Of a DNA stretch of 13,689 bases, positions 6,437 through 12,332 are shown in pieces. Numbering within the stretch: position 1 is the first letter of the stretch; the number at the start of each line of letters is the position of its first letter. Position numbers and translations under genes: made by a program. The DNA is from DATJBF01 sp035515475 (lineage in GTDB: Bacteria; Verrucomicrobiota; Verrucomicrobiia; Palsa-1439), in NCBI GenBank assembly GCA_035515475.1, contig DATJBF010000043.1:1-13689 (forward strand), in the 5' to 3' direction. The notes below the pieces were generated by a model. It searched no databases, was not told the origin of the DNA, and saw only the letters and a list, made by a program, of their open reading frames with translations.

Positions 6437-7759
6437 ATGGGGAGAAACCTAAAGATTGCGCTGGGTTCGGACCACGGTGGGTTCGAACTCAAGAATCAGC
6501 TTCTCGGTTACTTGCAGGGCCGCGGCTATTTCGTGCAGGACTGCGGCACGCACAGCAAGGACGCTGTCGATTATCCGCGGATTGCCTACACGGTGGCACG
6601 GCTGGTGGCGAGTGGGGCGTGCGACTGCGGCATCATGGTCGACGGCGCCGGGATCGGGTCCGCCATGGCGGCCAACAAAGTGCGAGGCGCACGGGCCGCC
6701 GCGTGTTACAATGTCGCCCTCGCCAAGAACTCGCGCGAGCACAACGATGCCAACGTGCTCACGCTCGGCTCGGGACAGACTGATTTCGAGACGGCAAAGC
6801 AGATTGTTGAGACGTTCCTCGCGGGGGAATGTGTTGAAGAACGCCATCGGAAACGGGTACAACTAATCAATGCGATTCAGGACGGACCAATCGAAGTCGG
6901 AGCGCACCAAGCCACGTTGCTGGCCCCGCTGGGAGCGGGGCAGGCCGCCACGGGGAGTCCACGCGTGAGCACTTCGCCATCCGACCTCGAACGCATCGCC
7001 CAGCGCGTGCAGGAATTGCTCGCCGCACAAGGCAATCCGCCCATCAGCGCGTCGGCTCCGAAACCCAAACTCGACGTTGCCCAGCTCATCGATCACACGA
7101 TCTTGCGGCCCGACACCACGCGCAGCGATATCGAACAACTCTGCCGCGAAGCGCGCCAGAACAAGTTCTATTCCGTCTGCGTCAATCCGACTTGGGTGTC
7201 GCTCGCGCGGCAACTGCTCGAGGGTTCCGGCGTCAAAGTCTGCTGCGTCGTCGGCTTCCCGCTGGGTGCCCAGCCACCCGAATCGAAAGCAATGGAAGCC
7301 CGTGCCGCCATCCGGGCCGGCGCCAAGGAAATCGACATGGTCATCAACGTCGGCGCGCTCAAGAGCGGCGACGACGAGCTGGTGCTGCGCGATATCCGCA
7401 CCGTGGTCGAAGCCTGCCGCGACGGCAGTGCCAAGTGCAAGGTGATTTTGGAGACGGCGCTGTTGACCAACGAGGAAAAGGCCCGGGCCTGCGAACATGC
7501 CGTGAAAGCCCATGCGGATTTCGTGAAGACCTCGACCGGTTTCAGCTCCGGCGGCGCGACCGTGGAAGATGTGTCGTTGATGAGCCGGATCGTCAGGGAA
7601 AAAGGACTCGGCGTGAAAGCGTCGGGCGGCGTCCGTTCGCTGGCCGATCTGATGAAGATGGTCGCCGCCGGCGCGACGCGCATCGGCACCAGCAGCGGCG
7701 TGAAGATCCTCAAGGAAGCGCGCGGCGAAGCCGTTTCCGGCCCGGGAGCGAAGTATTAG
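6437..7759 (+). CDS. RpiB-DeoC fusion: sugar-phosphate isomerase plus deoxyribose-phosphate aldolase, BMC core enzyme
   Basis: The 440-aa fusion opens the BMC operon. Residues 1-150 are an RpiB/LacAB domain: SDHGG (11-15), DYPRIA (45-50), SREHNDANV (99-107, His102) and RHRKRV (136-141, phosphate Arg). The nucleophile motif reads MVDGAGIG (67-74), with Asp69 where E. coli RpiB has catalytic Cys66. Residues 210-440 are DeoC: LIDHTILRP (217-225), EIDMVINVG (298-306, Asp300), Schiff-base Lys364 in VKTSTGF and Lys394 in VKASGGVR, all intact. DeoC cleaves 2-deoxyribose 5-phosphate to glyceraldehyde 3-phosphate plus acetaldehyde. The linker holds an amphipathic helix, DLERIAQRVQELLAAQG (183-199), resembling an encapsulation peptide. 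RpiB and DeoC are the signature enzymes of SPU-type BMCs. ATG 6437 lacks a good SD; the conserved fold begins at residue 6. The isomerase substrate is uncertain given Asp69. Confidence 0.92.
   Translation: MGRNLKIALGSDHGGFELKNQLLGYLQGRGYFVQDCGTHSKDAVDYPRIAYTVARLVASGACDCGIMVDGAGIGSAMAANKVRGARAAACYNVALAKNSREHNDANVLTLGSGQTDFETAKQIVETFLAGECVEERHRKRVQLINAIQDGPIEVGAHQATLLAPLGAGQAATGSPRVSTSPSDLERIAQRVQELLAAQGNPPISASAPKPKLDVAQLIDHTILRPDTTRSDIEQLCREARQNKFYSVCVNPTWVSLARQLLEGSGVKVCCVVGFPLGAQPPESKAMEARAAIRAGAKEIDMVINVGALKSGDDELVLRDIRTVVEACRDGSAKCKVILETALLTNEEKARACEHAVKAHADFVKTSTGFSSGGATVEDVSLMSRIVREKGLGVKASGGVRSLADLMKMVAAGATRIGTSSGVKILKEARGEAVSGPGAKY
6923..6941 (+). repeat. Perfect hairpin in the RpiB-DeoC linker
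   Basis: GCCCCGCT, loop GGG, AGCGGGGC: an 8-bp perfect stem in linker codons 163-169, with the same geometry as the intergenic REP hairpins but no GTAG foot. It ends 10 nt before the internal SD-like site. Confidence 0.6.
6952..6967 (+). promoter_or_regulatory. Possible internal translation start for peptide-tagged DeoC
   Basis: GGGGAG (6952-6957) lies 7 nt upstream of an in-frame GTG (6965-6967, Val177), just before the encapsulation-peptide-like helix. Initiation here would give a 264-aa DeoC with an N-terminal peptide, the arrangement common for BMC cargo. GC-rich SD-like hexamers occur by chance, so this is a hypothesis. Confidence 0.35.
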
Positions 7760-7795
7760 ATGCGAAAGGAGTCTATAACGACCGACTTCTTGGTT

Positions 7796-7903
7796 TGTCA
7801 CCCTGAGCTTGCCCCGAACGCTTTCGGGGCGGGCGAAGGGTCTCTCTCTCTTTTGCGCGGCAACGGACCACGAGTGAGATTCTTCGCTTCGCTCAGAATG
7901 ACA
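7796..7903 (+). repeat. TGTCA...TGACA imperfect inverted-repeat element
   Basis: This 108-bp element opens TGTCACCCTGAGC and closes GCTCAGAATGACA. Internal CGAAGGGTCT and AGATTCTTCG words face each other, and there is a perfect inner hairpin, GCCCCGAA-CGCT-TTCGGGGC (7811-7830). Elements of the form TGTCATCCTGAGC...GCTCAGAATGACA are common intergenic repeats in many bacterial genomes (from memory). It fills most of the 187-bp gap between the fusion gene and the first shell gene. Confidence 0.75.
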
Positions 7904-7946
7904 CGCTTTATTGACCGCGATACTCTGAGAACGAAAGGAACTGAAC

Positions 7947-8582
7947 ATGGCCGATTTACGCTCGTACATTTTTCTCGATAGTCTGCAGCCGCAGGTGGCG
8001 TCGTTCTTCGCCACGGTGTCCCAGGGATTTCTCCCCATCGCGGGACAAGCCTCGCTGTTCATTGAGATTTCGCCGGGCATGGAAATCAATACCGTCACCG
8101 ACGTGGCGCTGAAATCCACCAAGGTCACCCCCGGCATGCAGATCATCGAACGCTTGTACGGCATGCTCGAGATCCACTCGGAATCGCAGGCCGATGTCCG
8201 CCAGGCCGGCGCGGCGATTCTCAACGCGCTCGATCTCAAAGAGGAAAGCCGCTACAAACCGCAGATTTTTAGCAGCAAGGTCATCCGCCGCATCGACGAT
8301 TATCACACGATGCTCATCAACCGCACCCGGCACGGCAACATGATCCTGCCGGGCCATTCGCTGTTCACGATGGAAGTCGCGCCGGCGGCCTACGCCGCGT
8401 TCGCCGCCAACGAAGCGGAGAAGGCCGCCAACATCAATATCCTCGAAATCCGCGCGTTCGGCAGTTTCGGCCGCGTGTACATCGGCGGCGAGGAACGCGA
8501 CGTGGACGTAGCATGGAAAGCCGCCGAAGCGGCGATCAACAGCGTCACCGGCCGCGAGATGAAAGGCAGCGGCGGAGGCTAG
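7947..8582 (+). CDS. BMC-T shell protein, stacking (double-disc) type
   Basis: The 211-aa tandem BMC-domain protein forms trimers that act as pseudohexameric shell tiles. Two BMC domains are seen: about 5-97 (LRSYIFLDSLQPQ, then ASLFIEIS and STKVTPGMQIIERLYG) and about 132-203 (SLFTMEVAPAAYAAFAANEAEKAAN, split here across 138-162, then FGRVYIGG). Their order and the opening strand closely resemble the Haliangium ochraceum BMC-T proteins that stack face to face around a gated pore (remembered comparison). Such tiles are thought to pass larger metabolites or cofactors. AAAGGAA (7934-7940) lies 6 nt before ATG. It is the first shell gene after the enzyme fusion, separated by a repeat element, and is followed by another repeat before BMC-H. 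The Gly-rich tail (207-211) is unremarkable. Confidence 0.9.
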   Translation: MADLRSYIFLDSLQPQVASFFATVSQGFLPIAGQASLFIEISPGMEINTVTDVALKSTKVTPGMQIIERLYGMLEIHSESQADVRQAGAAILNALDLKEESRYKPQIFSSKVIRRIDDYHTMLINRTRHGNMILPGHSLFTMEVAPAAYAAFAANEAEKAANINILEIRAFGSFGRVYIGGEERDVDVAWKAAEAAINSVTGREMKGSGGG

Positions 8583-8614
8583 TGGTAAGACACGGTTCAT
8601 TTGACAGATCGTTG

Positions 8615-8676
8615 GTAGGGCCGCGCTGCTGCGCGGCCGTTGGCAGCCCAGTGGACGCGGAGCACCGCGTCCCTAC
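8615..8676 (+). repeat. REP-like inverted pair between BMC-T and BMC-H
   Basis: The outer words GTAGGG (8615-8620) and CCCTAC (8671-8676) enclose two perfect 8-bp hairpins with 4-nt loops: GGCCGCGC-TGCT-GCGCGGCC (8619-8638) and GGACGCGG-AGCA-CCGCGTCC (8653-8672). This is a GTAG-foot REP plus inverse REP, able to form a cloverleaf-like RNA. It occupies the centre of the 153-bp gap between the two shell genes. Confidence 0.85.
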
Positions 8677-8735
8677 GGGGTCGTTTCGCTCGGCGCGGGA
8701 AACAATTTGGAAAACAACGTAAAGGAGACTGAATC

Positions 8736-9026
8736 ATGGCAGATGCATTAGGCTTGTTGGAGACACGGTCTTTCGCCGCGATGGTGGAAGGCGCGGACGC
8801 GATGGTCAAAGCCGCCAAGGTCGAACTCGTCAGCTACGAGAAGACCGGCGGCGGCTACACGACCGCCGTCATCCGTGGCGACGTCGCCGCGGTGAAGGCC
8901 GCCACGGACGCGGGCCGCACCGCTGCCAGCCGCGTCGGCGAAGTCGTGGCCGTCCACGTCATCGCGCGTCCGCACCAGAACGTGGACGACGTTCTGCCGC
9001 TGGGCCGCAAAGGCGCCAAGAAGTAA
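8736..9026 (+). CDS. BMC-H hexameric shell protein
   Basis: This 96-aa single Pfam00936 domain protein (MADALGLLETRSF...) is the only BMC-H in the operon and so should be the main hexagonal facet tile. Visible hallmarks are Lys25 in MVKAAKVEL (edge lysine region), the pore loop KTGGGYTT (36-43, pore Gly38-Gly40), VIRGDVAAVKAAT (45-57) and VHVIARPH (73-80, edge Arg78). It is very like the H. ochraceum BMC-H as remembered. A strong SD, AAAGGAG (8721-8727), sits 8 nt before ATG, better than those of its neighbours, which fits high expression. A REP pair lies upstream and another downstream, so the message segment is flanked by stable hairpins, which may protect it or set its level (inference). 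Confidence 0.96.
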   Translation: MADALGLLETRSFAAMVEGADAMVKAAKVELVSYEKTGGGYTTAVIRGDVAAVKAATDAGRTAASRVGEVVAVHVIARPHQNVDDVLPLGRKGAKK

Positions 9027-9042
9027 TTTCTCCGCTTCCTCG

Positions 9043-9108
9043 CTGTAGCCGAAGCGTGAGCTTCGGCTGCGGCGGGGCAGTTGGCCGAAACTTACGTTTC
9101 GGCTACAG
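9043..9108 (+). repeat. REP-like inverted pair between BMC-H and BMC-P
   Basis: CTGTAG and CTACAG enclose two perfect 8-bp hairpins: GCCGAAGC-GTGA-GCTTCGGC (9048-9067) and GCCGAAAC-TTAC-GTTTCGGC (9084-9103). The first hairpin recurs in near-identical form at 12332-12350. The downstream boundary overlaps the AGGAG ribosome site (9107-9111) of the next gene, so folding could affect its translation. Confidence 0.85.
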
Positions 9109-9117
9109 GAGCATGTT

Positions 9118-9408
9118 ATGAATCTTGGCAAAGTTGTCGGCACGGTCGTGGCGACGCGCAAGGACCCCAGCATGGAAGGTCTAAAATTCATGCTGGTCAA
9201 ACACGTCGACACCGAAGGCAAGGAAACCAGCGGCCAGGTCGTCGCAGTGGACGCCGTCGGCGTCGGCCCCGGTGAACTGGTGCTCGTGGCGATGGGCAGT
9301 TCCGCGCGCCAAACGCTCGCCACCAAAGATCGCCCGTGCGACGCGGTCATCATGGCCATCGTCGATACCTGGGAAATCGGCGGCACGGAGAAGTACCGGA
9401 AGGATTAG
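9118..9408 (+). CDS. BMC-P pentameric vertex protein (EutN/CcmL family), copy 1
   Basis: This 96-aa protein caps the shell vertices as a pentamer. The EutN/CcmL pattern is clear: LGKVVGTVVATRKDP at the N-terminus (3-17), a central VVAVDAVGVGPGELVLV (41-57), then GSSARQT (60-66) and DAVIMAIVD (75-83). The C-terminal tail EIGGTEKYRKD resembles H. ochraceum BMC-P as remembered. AGGAG (9107-9111) is 6 nt upstream and merges with the end of the preceding REP pair. The gene ends 6 nt before the aldehyde dehydrogenase ATG, and its last codons contain that gene's SD. It differs clearly in sequence from the two later BMC-P copies. Confidence 0.95.
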   Translation: MNLGKVVGTVVATRKDPSMEGLKFMLVKHVDTEGKETSGQVVAVDAVGVGPGELVLVAMGSSARQTLATKDRPCDAVIMAIVDTWEIGGTEKYRKD

Positions 9409-9414
9409 TGCGCC

Positions 9415-10863
9415 ATGGCCAACCTTACCGAACAAGAAATCGACCTGATTGCCCGACGCATTGTTGCCGACCTCACCGGCCGCGGCGGGACCGCCGAGAA
9501 AGCGGAGAAACCAAGTTCGATTCCCTCGGCCACGGGCGAAATGGGTATCTTCAGCACAATCGACGAGGCCATCAAGGCCGCGAGCGTCGCGTTCTGCCAG
9601 TACGACCAGATGGGTCTCCAAAAACGCAATGCGATTGTCGCGTCGATCCGCAGCGCGATGCGCGAAAACGGCGACGCCCTCGCGCGCATGGCCTGGGAAG
9701 AAACCGGCCTCGGCCGCTACGAGGACAAGGTCAAGAAGAACAAGCTCGTCACCGAAAAAACGCCCGGCACTGAGTACCTCCAACCGCGCGCGGTCACGGG
9801 CGACGACGGTCTGACCTTGATGGAGTTGGCTCCGTACGGCGTGATCGCTGCGATCACGCCGACAACAAATCCCACGTCGACGATCATCAACAACACCATT
9901 GCCATGGTCGCCGCGGGCAACTCGGTCGTTTTCAATGTTCACCCCAACGCCAAACGCGTCTCCTGCCACAATGTCGCCCTCATCAACAAAGCCATCGTCG
10001 CTGCGGGTGGTCCGCGCAATCTCGTCACCTGCATTGCCAATCCGACCGTCGAAAGCGCCCAGGCGCTGATGAAACATCCCGGCATCCGCCTCGTTGTGGT
10101 CACCGGCGGTGGGGGCGTCGTCAAGGTCGCCATGGAATCGGGGAAACGCGCCATCTGCGCCGGCCCCGGCAATCCGCCGGCCGTTGTCGACGAGACGGCC
10201 GACATCGACAAAGCCGCGCGGGATATCGTGCTCGGCGCGTCGTTCGACAACAACGTCATCTGCACCGACGAGAAGGAATGTCTCGTCGTGTCGAGCGTCG
10301 CCGACAAACTGATCAAGGGCATGACCTACAACGGCGCGTATCTCGTCACCAAGGAACAATTGCCCGCGCTGGAGAAAGTCGTGTTCACCAAGCAGTATGG
10401 CCCGCGCCAGGAAGCCGACATCGACCGCTCGCTGATCGGCAAGAACGCCAGCGTCATCCTCCAGAAGGCCGGCATCCGTTGCGACGACAGTATTCGGCTC
10501 GGCATCGTCGAGGTCGACCACGATCATCCGTTGCTCTGGACCGAACAGATGATGCCGATCTTCCCCATCACGCGGGTTAGGGATGCCGATGAAGGCATCG
10601 ATTTCGCGCTCCAGCTCGAGCATCCGCGCCGGCACACGTTCTCGATGCACTCGGAAACGCTGTCGAACCTCAGCCGCATGGCGCGCGAATGCAACGCCAG
10701 CATCTTTGTCAAGAACGGCCCGAACTACGCGGGGCTCGGGTTCGGCGGCGAAGGGTATACCTCGTTCACCATCGCCAGCCCGACTGGCGAAGGATTGACG
10801 GGCCCGCACAGCTTCTCGCGCTGGCGCCGCTGCACGTTGGTTGGTGCATTTAGGATTGTGTAG
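9415..10863 (+). CDS. CoA-acylating aldehyde dehydrogenase, BMC-encapsulated (PduP/EutE-like)
   Basis: This enzyme oxidises an aldehyde (here probably acetaldehyde from DeoC) with NAD+ and CoA to acyl-CoA inside the BMC. The 482-aa protein has an N-terminal amphipathic helix, EIDLIARRIVADLTGRG (8-24), followed by a polar linker (25-43), the typical layout of an encapsulation peptide. The dehydrogenase fold follows: ELAPYGVIAAITPTTNPTS split at 137-155, the nucleotide-binding VTGGGGVVKVAM (229-240), AGPGNPPAVVDETADI (249-264) and the catalytic Cys283 in FDNNVICTDEKE (277-288). HTFSMHSE (407-414) and GPHSFSRWRRC (463-473) lie near the end. SD GGAAGGA (9398-9404) overlaps the preceding gene. No truncation is seen. 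Assignment to acetaldehyde rests on the neighbouring DeoC. Confidence 0.95.
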   Translation: MANLTEQEIDLIARRIVADLTGRGGTAEKAEKPSSIPSATGEMGIFSTIDEAIKAASVAFCQYDQMGLQKRNAIVASIRSAMRENGDALARMAWEETGLGRYEDKVKKNKLVTEKTPGTEYLQPRAVTGDDGLTLMELAPYGVIAAITPTTNPTSTIINNTIAMVAAGNSVVFNVHPNAKRVSCHNVALINKAIVAAGGPRNLVTCIANPTVESAQALMKHPGIRLVVVTGGGGVVKVAMESGKRAICAGPGNPPAVVDETADIDKAARDIVLGASFDNNVICTDEKECLVVSSVADKLIKGMTYNGAYLVTKEQLPALEKVVFTKQYGPRQEADIDRSLIGKNASVILQKAGIRCDDSIRLGIVEVDHDHPLLWTEQMMPIFPITRVRDADEGIDFALQLEHPRRHTFSMHSETLSNLSRMARECNASIFVKNGPNYAGLGFGGEGYTSFTIASPTGEGLTGPHSFSRWRRCTLVGAFRIV

Positions 10864-10888
10864 GCAGATGAGCGTATCCCGAATCCCT

Positions 10889-11006
10889 GTAGCCGCAGGC
10901 CTAAGAGCAGCAGCAGATTTAGGTTTTGTAGCCACGCCGCTCTGCCGGCGTGGGGCCAATTCTCTTGGAGCGCGGGGGAAACGCGGCGACAGAGCGCCGC
11001 GGCTAC
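10889..11006 (+). repeat. Cluster of REP-like units between the dehydrogenase and second BMC-T
   Basis: GTAG feet occur at 10889 and 10928 and an inverse CTAC at 11003-11006. Clear hairpins are CCACGCCG-CTCTGC-CGGCGTGG (10932-10953) and CGCGGCG-ACAGAG-CGCCGCG (10982-11001). The first unit is degenerate, with only a weak CCTAA/TTTAGG stem. The cluster takes up most of the 168-bp gap. Confidence 0.7.
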
Positions 11007-11031
11007 AACGGCGAGAGGCGGTAACAGCCTT

Positions 11032-11646
11032 GTGAAAAAATTCCCTGCCATCGCGGTTGTGGAATTCAGCAGCATCGCCGACGGTATTTTTACGACCGAC
11101 GCGATTCTGAAGAAGGCGCCTATCGCGATGATCAAGTCGGGCACGGTCAGCGGCGGACGTTACCTCACGATCTTCGGCGGCACCACTGGCAGCGTCGGCG
11201 AATCGTTGACCGAGGCCCTCACGATCGGGGCCGGCAGCGTGCTCGATCACACGTTCCTGCCGGACGTGCATCTCAAGGTCCACGATGCCGCGCTCGGCAA
11301 ACGCGCCGGGTGCGAACAGGAAGCCGTGGCGATCCTCGAAACCGACACGGTTGCCGCCAACATCCGTGCCGCGGAAGCCGCCATCAAAGGCACCGAGGTG
11401 ACGCTCGTCGAGATTCGGCTGGCCGAGTACGAGATGTCGGGCAAAGCCATCAGCGTGTACAACGGCGAACTCCACGAAATCGAGTCCGCCATGGCCATTG
11501 CGAACGACACCTTGCGCGGCCGCAGCGCGTTCACGCACCACCGCGTGATTGCCCGCCCGCACGACACCGTTACGCGCCAACTCGACGCAACCACGCGCTT
11601 CGCCGATGCCAAACCGCATGAAATGGAAGGGGAAGAGGCGAGCTAA
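11032..11646 (+). CDS. BMC-T shell protein, single-layer type
   Basis: The 204-aa protein has two BMC domains in canonical order: about 4-88 (PAIAVVEFSSIADGI, then KSGTVSGGRYLTIFGG with pore loop near 38-43) and about 97-185 (EAVAILETDTVAANI, then AEYEMSGKAISVYNG with pore loop near 135-138, and VIARPHD at 172-178). It resembles the PduT-like/H. ochraceum BMC-T1 class (remembered), which forms single trimers rather than stacks. One Cys (94) lies between the domains, and no pore Fe-S cysteine is evident. The start is GTG 11032 after a REP cluster, with only a weak purine-rich stretch upstream, so lower translation than BMC-H is plausible. Its TAA overlaps the next ATG by one base (TAATG), indicating coupling. 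An acidic tail (197-202) ends it. Confidence 0.92.
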   Translation: MKKFPAIAVVEFSSIADGIFTTDAILKKAPIAMIKSGTVSGGRYLTIFGGTTGSVGESLTEALTIGAGSVLDHTFLPDVHLKVHDAALGKRAGCEQEAVAILETDTVAANIRAAEAAIKGTEVTLVEIRLAEYEMSGKAISVYNGELHEIESAMAIANDTLRGRSAFTHHRVIARPHDTVTRQLDATTRFADAKPHEMEGEEAS

Positions 11647-11918
11647 TGCTTCTCGGTCGTGTCATTGGCACTCTGACACCCTGCCGGGTTTATCAGGGAC
11701 TCGAAGGCGTCCCGATGCTGTGGATTCAGCCCTTGGACAAACAGGGCAAAGAAAAAGGCGACCCGCTCGTCATGGCGGATTCGACGCGGATGGCCGGCCC
11801 CGGCGAGTTGATTTACTACGAAGCGGCCCGCGAAGCCTCGCTGGCGCTCGATCCGTGGTTTGTGCCCGTCGACCACGCCATTGTGGGAATCGTGGATGAA
11901 TTACACGCAGAACAGTAG
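11646..11918 (+). CDS. BMC-P pentameric vertex protein, copy 2
   Basis: A 90-aa EutN/CcmL-family protein. LLGRVIGTLTPCRVYQGLEG (2-21) is the first strand and loop, AGPGELIYYEAAREAS (50-65) the central signature, and DHAIVGIVDELH (76-87) the last strand. It starts in a TAATG overlap with BMC-T and has GAAGAGG (11632-11638) 7 nt upstream. The stop codon TAG (11916-11918) lies inside the GTAG foot of the following REP unit, so the repeat appears to have set the C-terminus. Having three distinct BMC-P paralogs in one operon is typical of this shell class; which one fills the vertices in vivo cannot be read from sequence. Confidence 0.93.
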   Translation: MLLGRVIGTLTPCRVYQGLEGVPMLWIQPLDKQGKEKGDPLVMADSTRMAGPGELIYYEAAREASLALDPWFVPVDHAIVGIVDELHAEQ

Positions 11919-12054
11919 GACGAGCTTCCAGCTTGTCTCAGGCCGTAGGACATGCTTCCAGCTTGTCCATTTGAATGGCTTACATCCGAACAGCTTCAGC
12001 TTCGAGCCTGTTTTTCTTAACCAGTTGAAGAGACAAGCTGGAAGCTCGTCCTAC
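11915..12054 (+). repeat. Three REP-like units (two direct, one inverted) between BMC-P copies 2 and 3
   Basis: Units of 23 nt lie at 11915-11937 and 11945-11967 (direct) and 12032-12054 (inverted). The first and third are exact reverse complements of each other; the second is identical to the left arm inside ispG (1423-1445). Each carries a GTAG foot and a GACNNGCT-TCC-AGCTTGTC stem. Together they fill the whole 138-bp gap, touching the upstream stop and ending 2 nt before the downstream ATG. Confidence 0.9.
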
Positions 12055-12056
12055 AT

Positions 12057-12332
12057 ATGATCCTCGGCACCGTCAAAGGCGAGATTGTGGCGACGATCGA
12101 GCATGCGTTCTACTCGGGACGCAAGAAACTGATCGTCGAGCGGGAGAACTTCGACGGCAAACCTTCTGGCGGTTATCTCATCGCCATCGACGCTGGTGTT
12201 GCGGCCGGCGTTGGCGACCGCGTGCTGGTGCTCGACGAAGGCAACGGCGCCCGGCAAATCATCGGCGACAAGAACGCTCCCGTCCGCTCCATCGTGGTCG
12301 GCATCGTCGACCGCGTCGACGCCGCCCTGTAG
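12057..12332 (+). CDS. BMC-P pentameric vertex protein, copy 3
   Basis: A 91-aa EutN/CcmL-family protein: ILGTVKGEIVATIEHAFYSG (2-21), the central IAIDAGVAAGVGDRVLVLDE (42-61) and SIVVGIVDRVD (78-88). The upstream REP arm ends 2 nt before the ATG, and the only SD-like stretch (GGAAG, about 13 nt upstream) is part of the repeat, so this gene's leader has been replaced by repeat DNA. Its TAG stop (12330-12332) again lies within the GTAG foot of a REP unit. It is the last gene of the BMC operon; no coding region follows for about 720 nt. Confidence 0.92.
   Translation: MILGTVKGEIVATIEHAFYSGRKKLIVERENFDGKPSGGYLIAIDAGVAAGVGDRVLVLDEGNGARQIIGDKNAPVRSIVVGIVDRVDAAL

Noticed and set aside
7760..7981. 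A 73-codon open frame starting right after the fusion gene
   Set aside because: It runs through the TGTCA...TGACA repeat and into the BMC-T gene in another frame. The upstream SD-like GAAAGGAG lies after its ATG and cannot serve it.
9181..11619. An 812-codon open frame on the minus strand opposite the BMC-P, dehydrogenase and BMC-T genes
   Set aside because: It is a mirror of well-supported genes in GC-rich DNA. Its protein is His/Asp/Arg-rich with no recognisable domain.
11915..12054. CRISPR-like array
   Set aside because: Only three units, one inverted, with unequal spacers (7 and 64 nt) and no cas genes. The unit is a REP hairpin that also occurs inside ispG.
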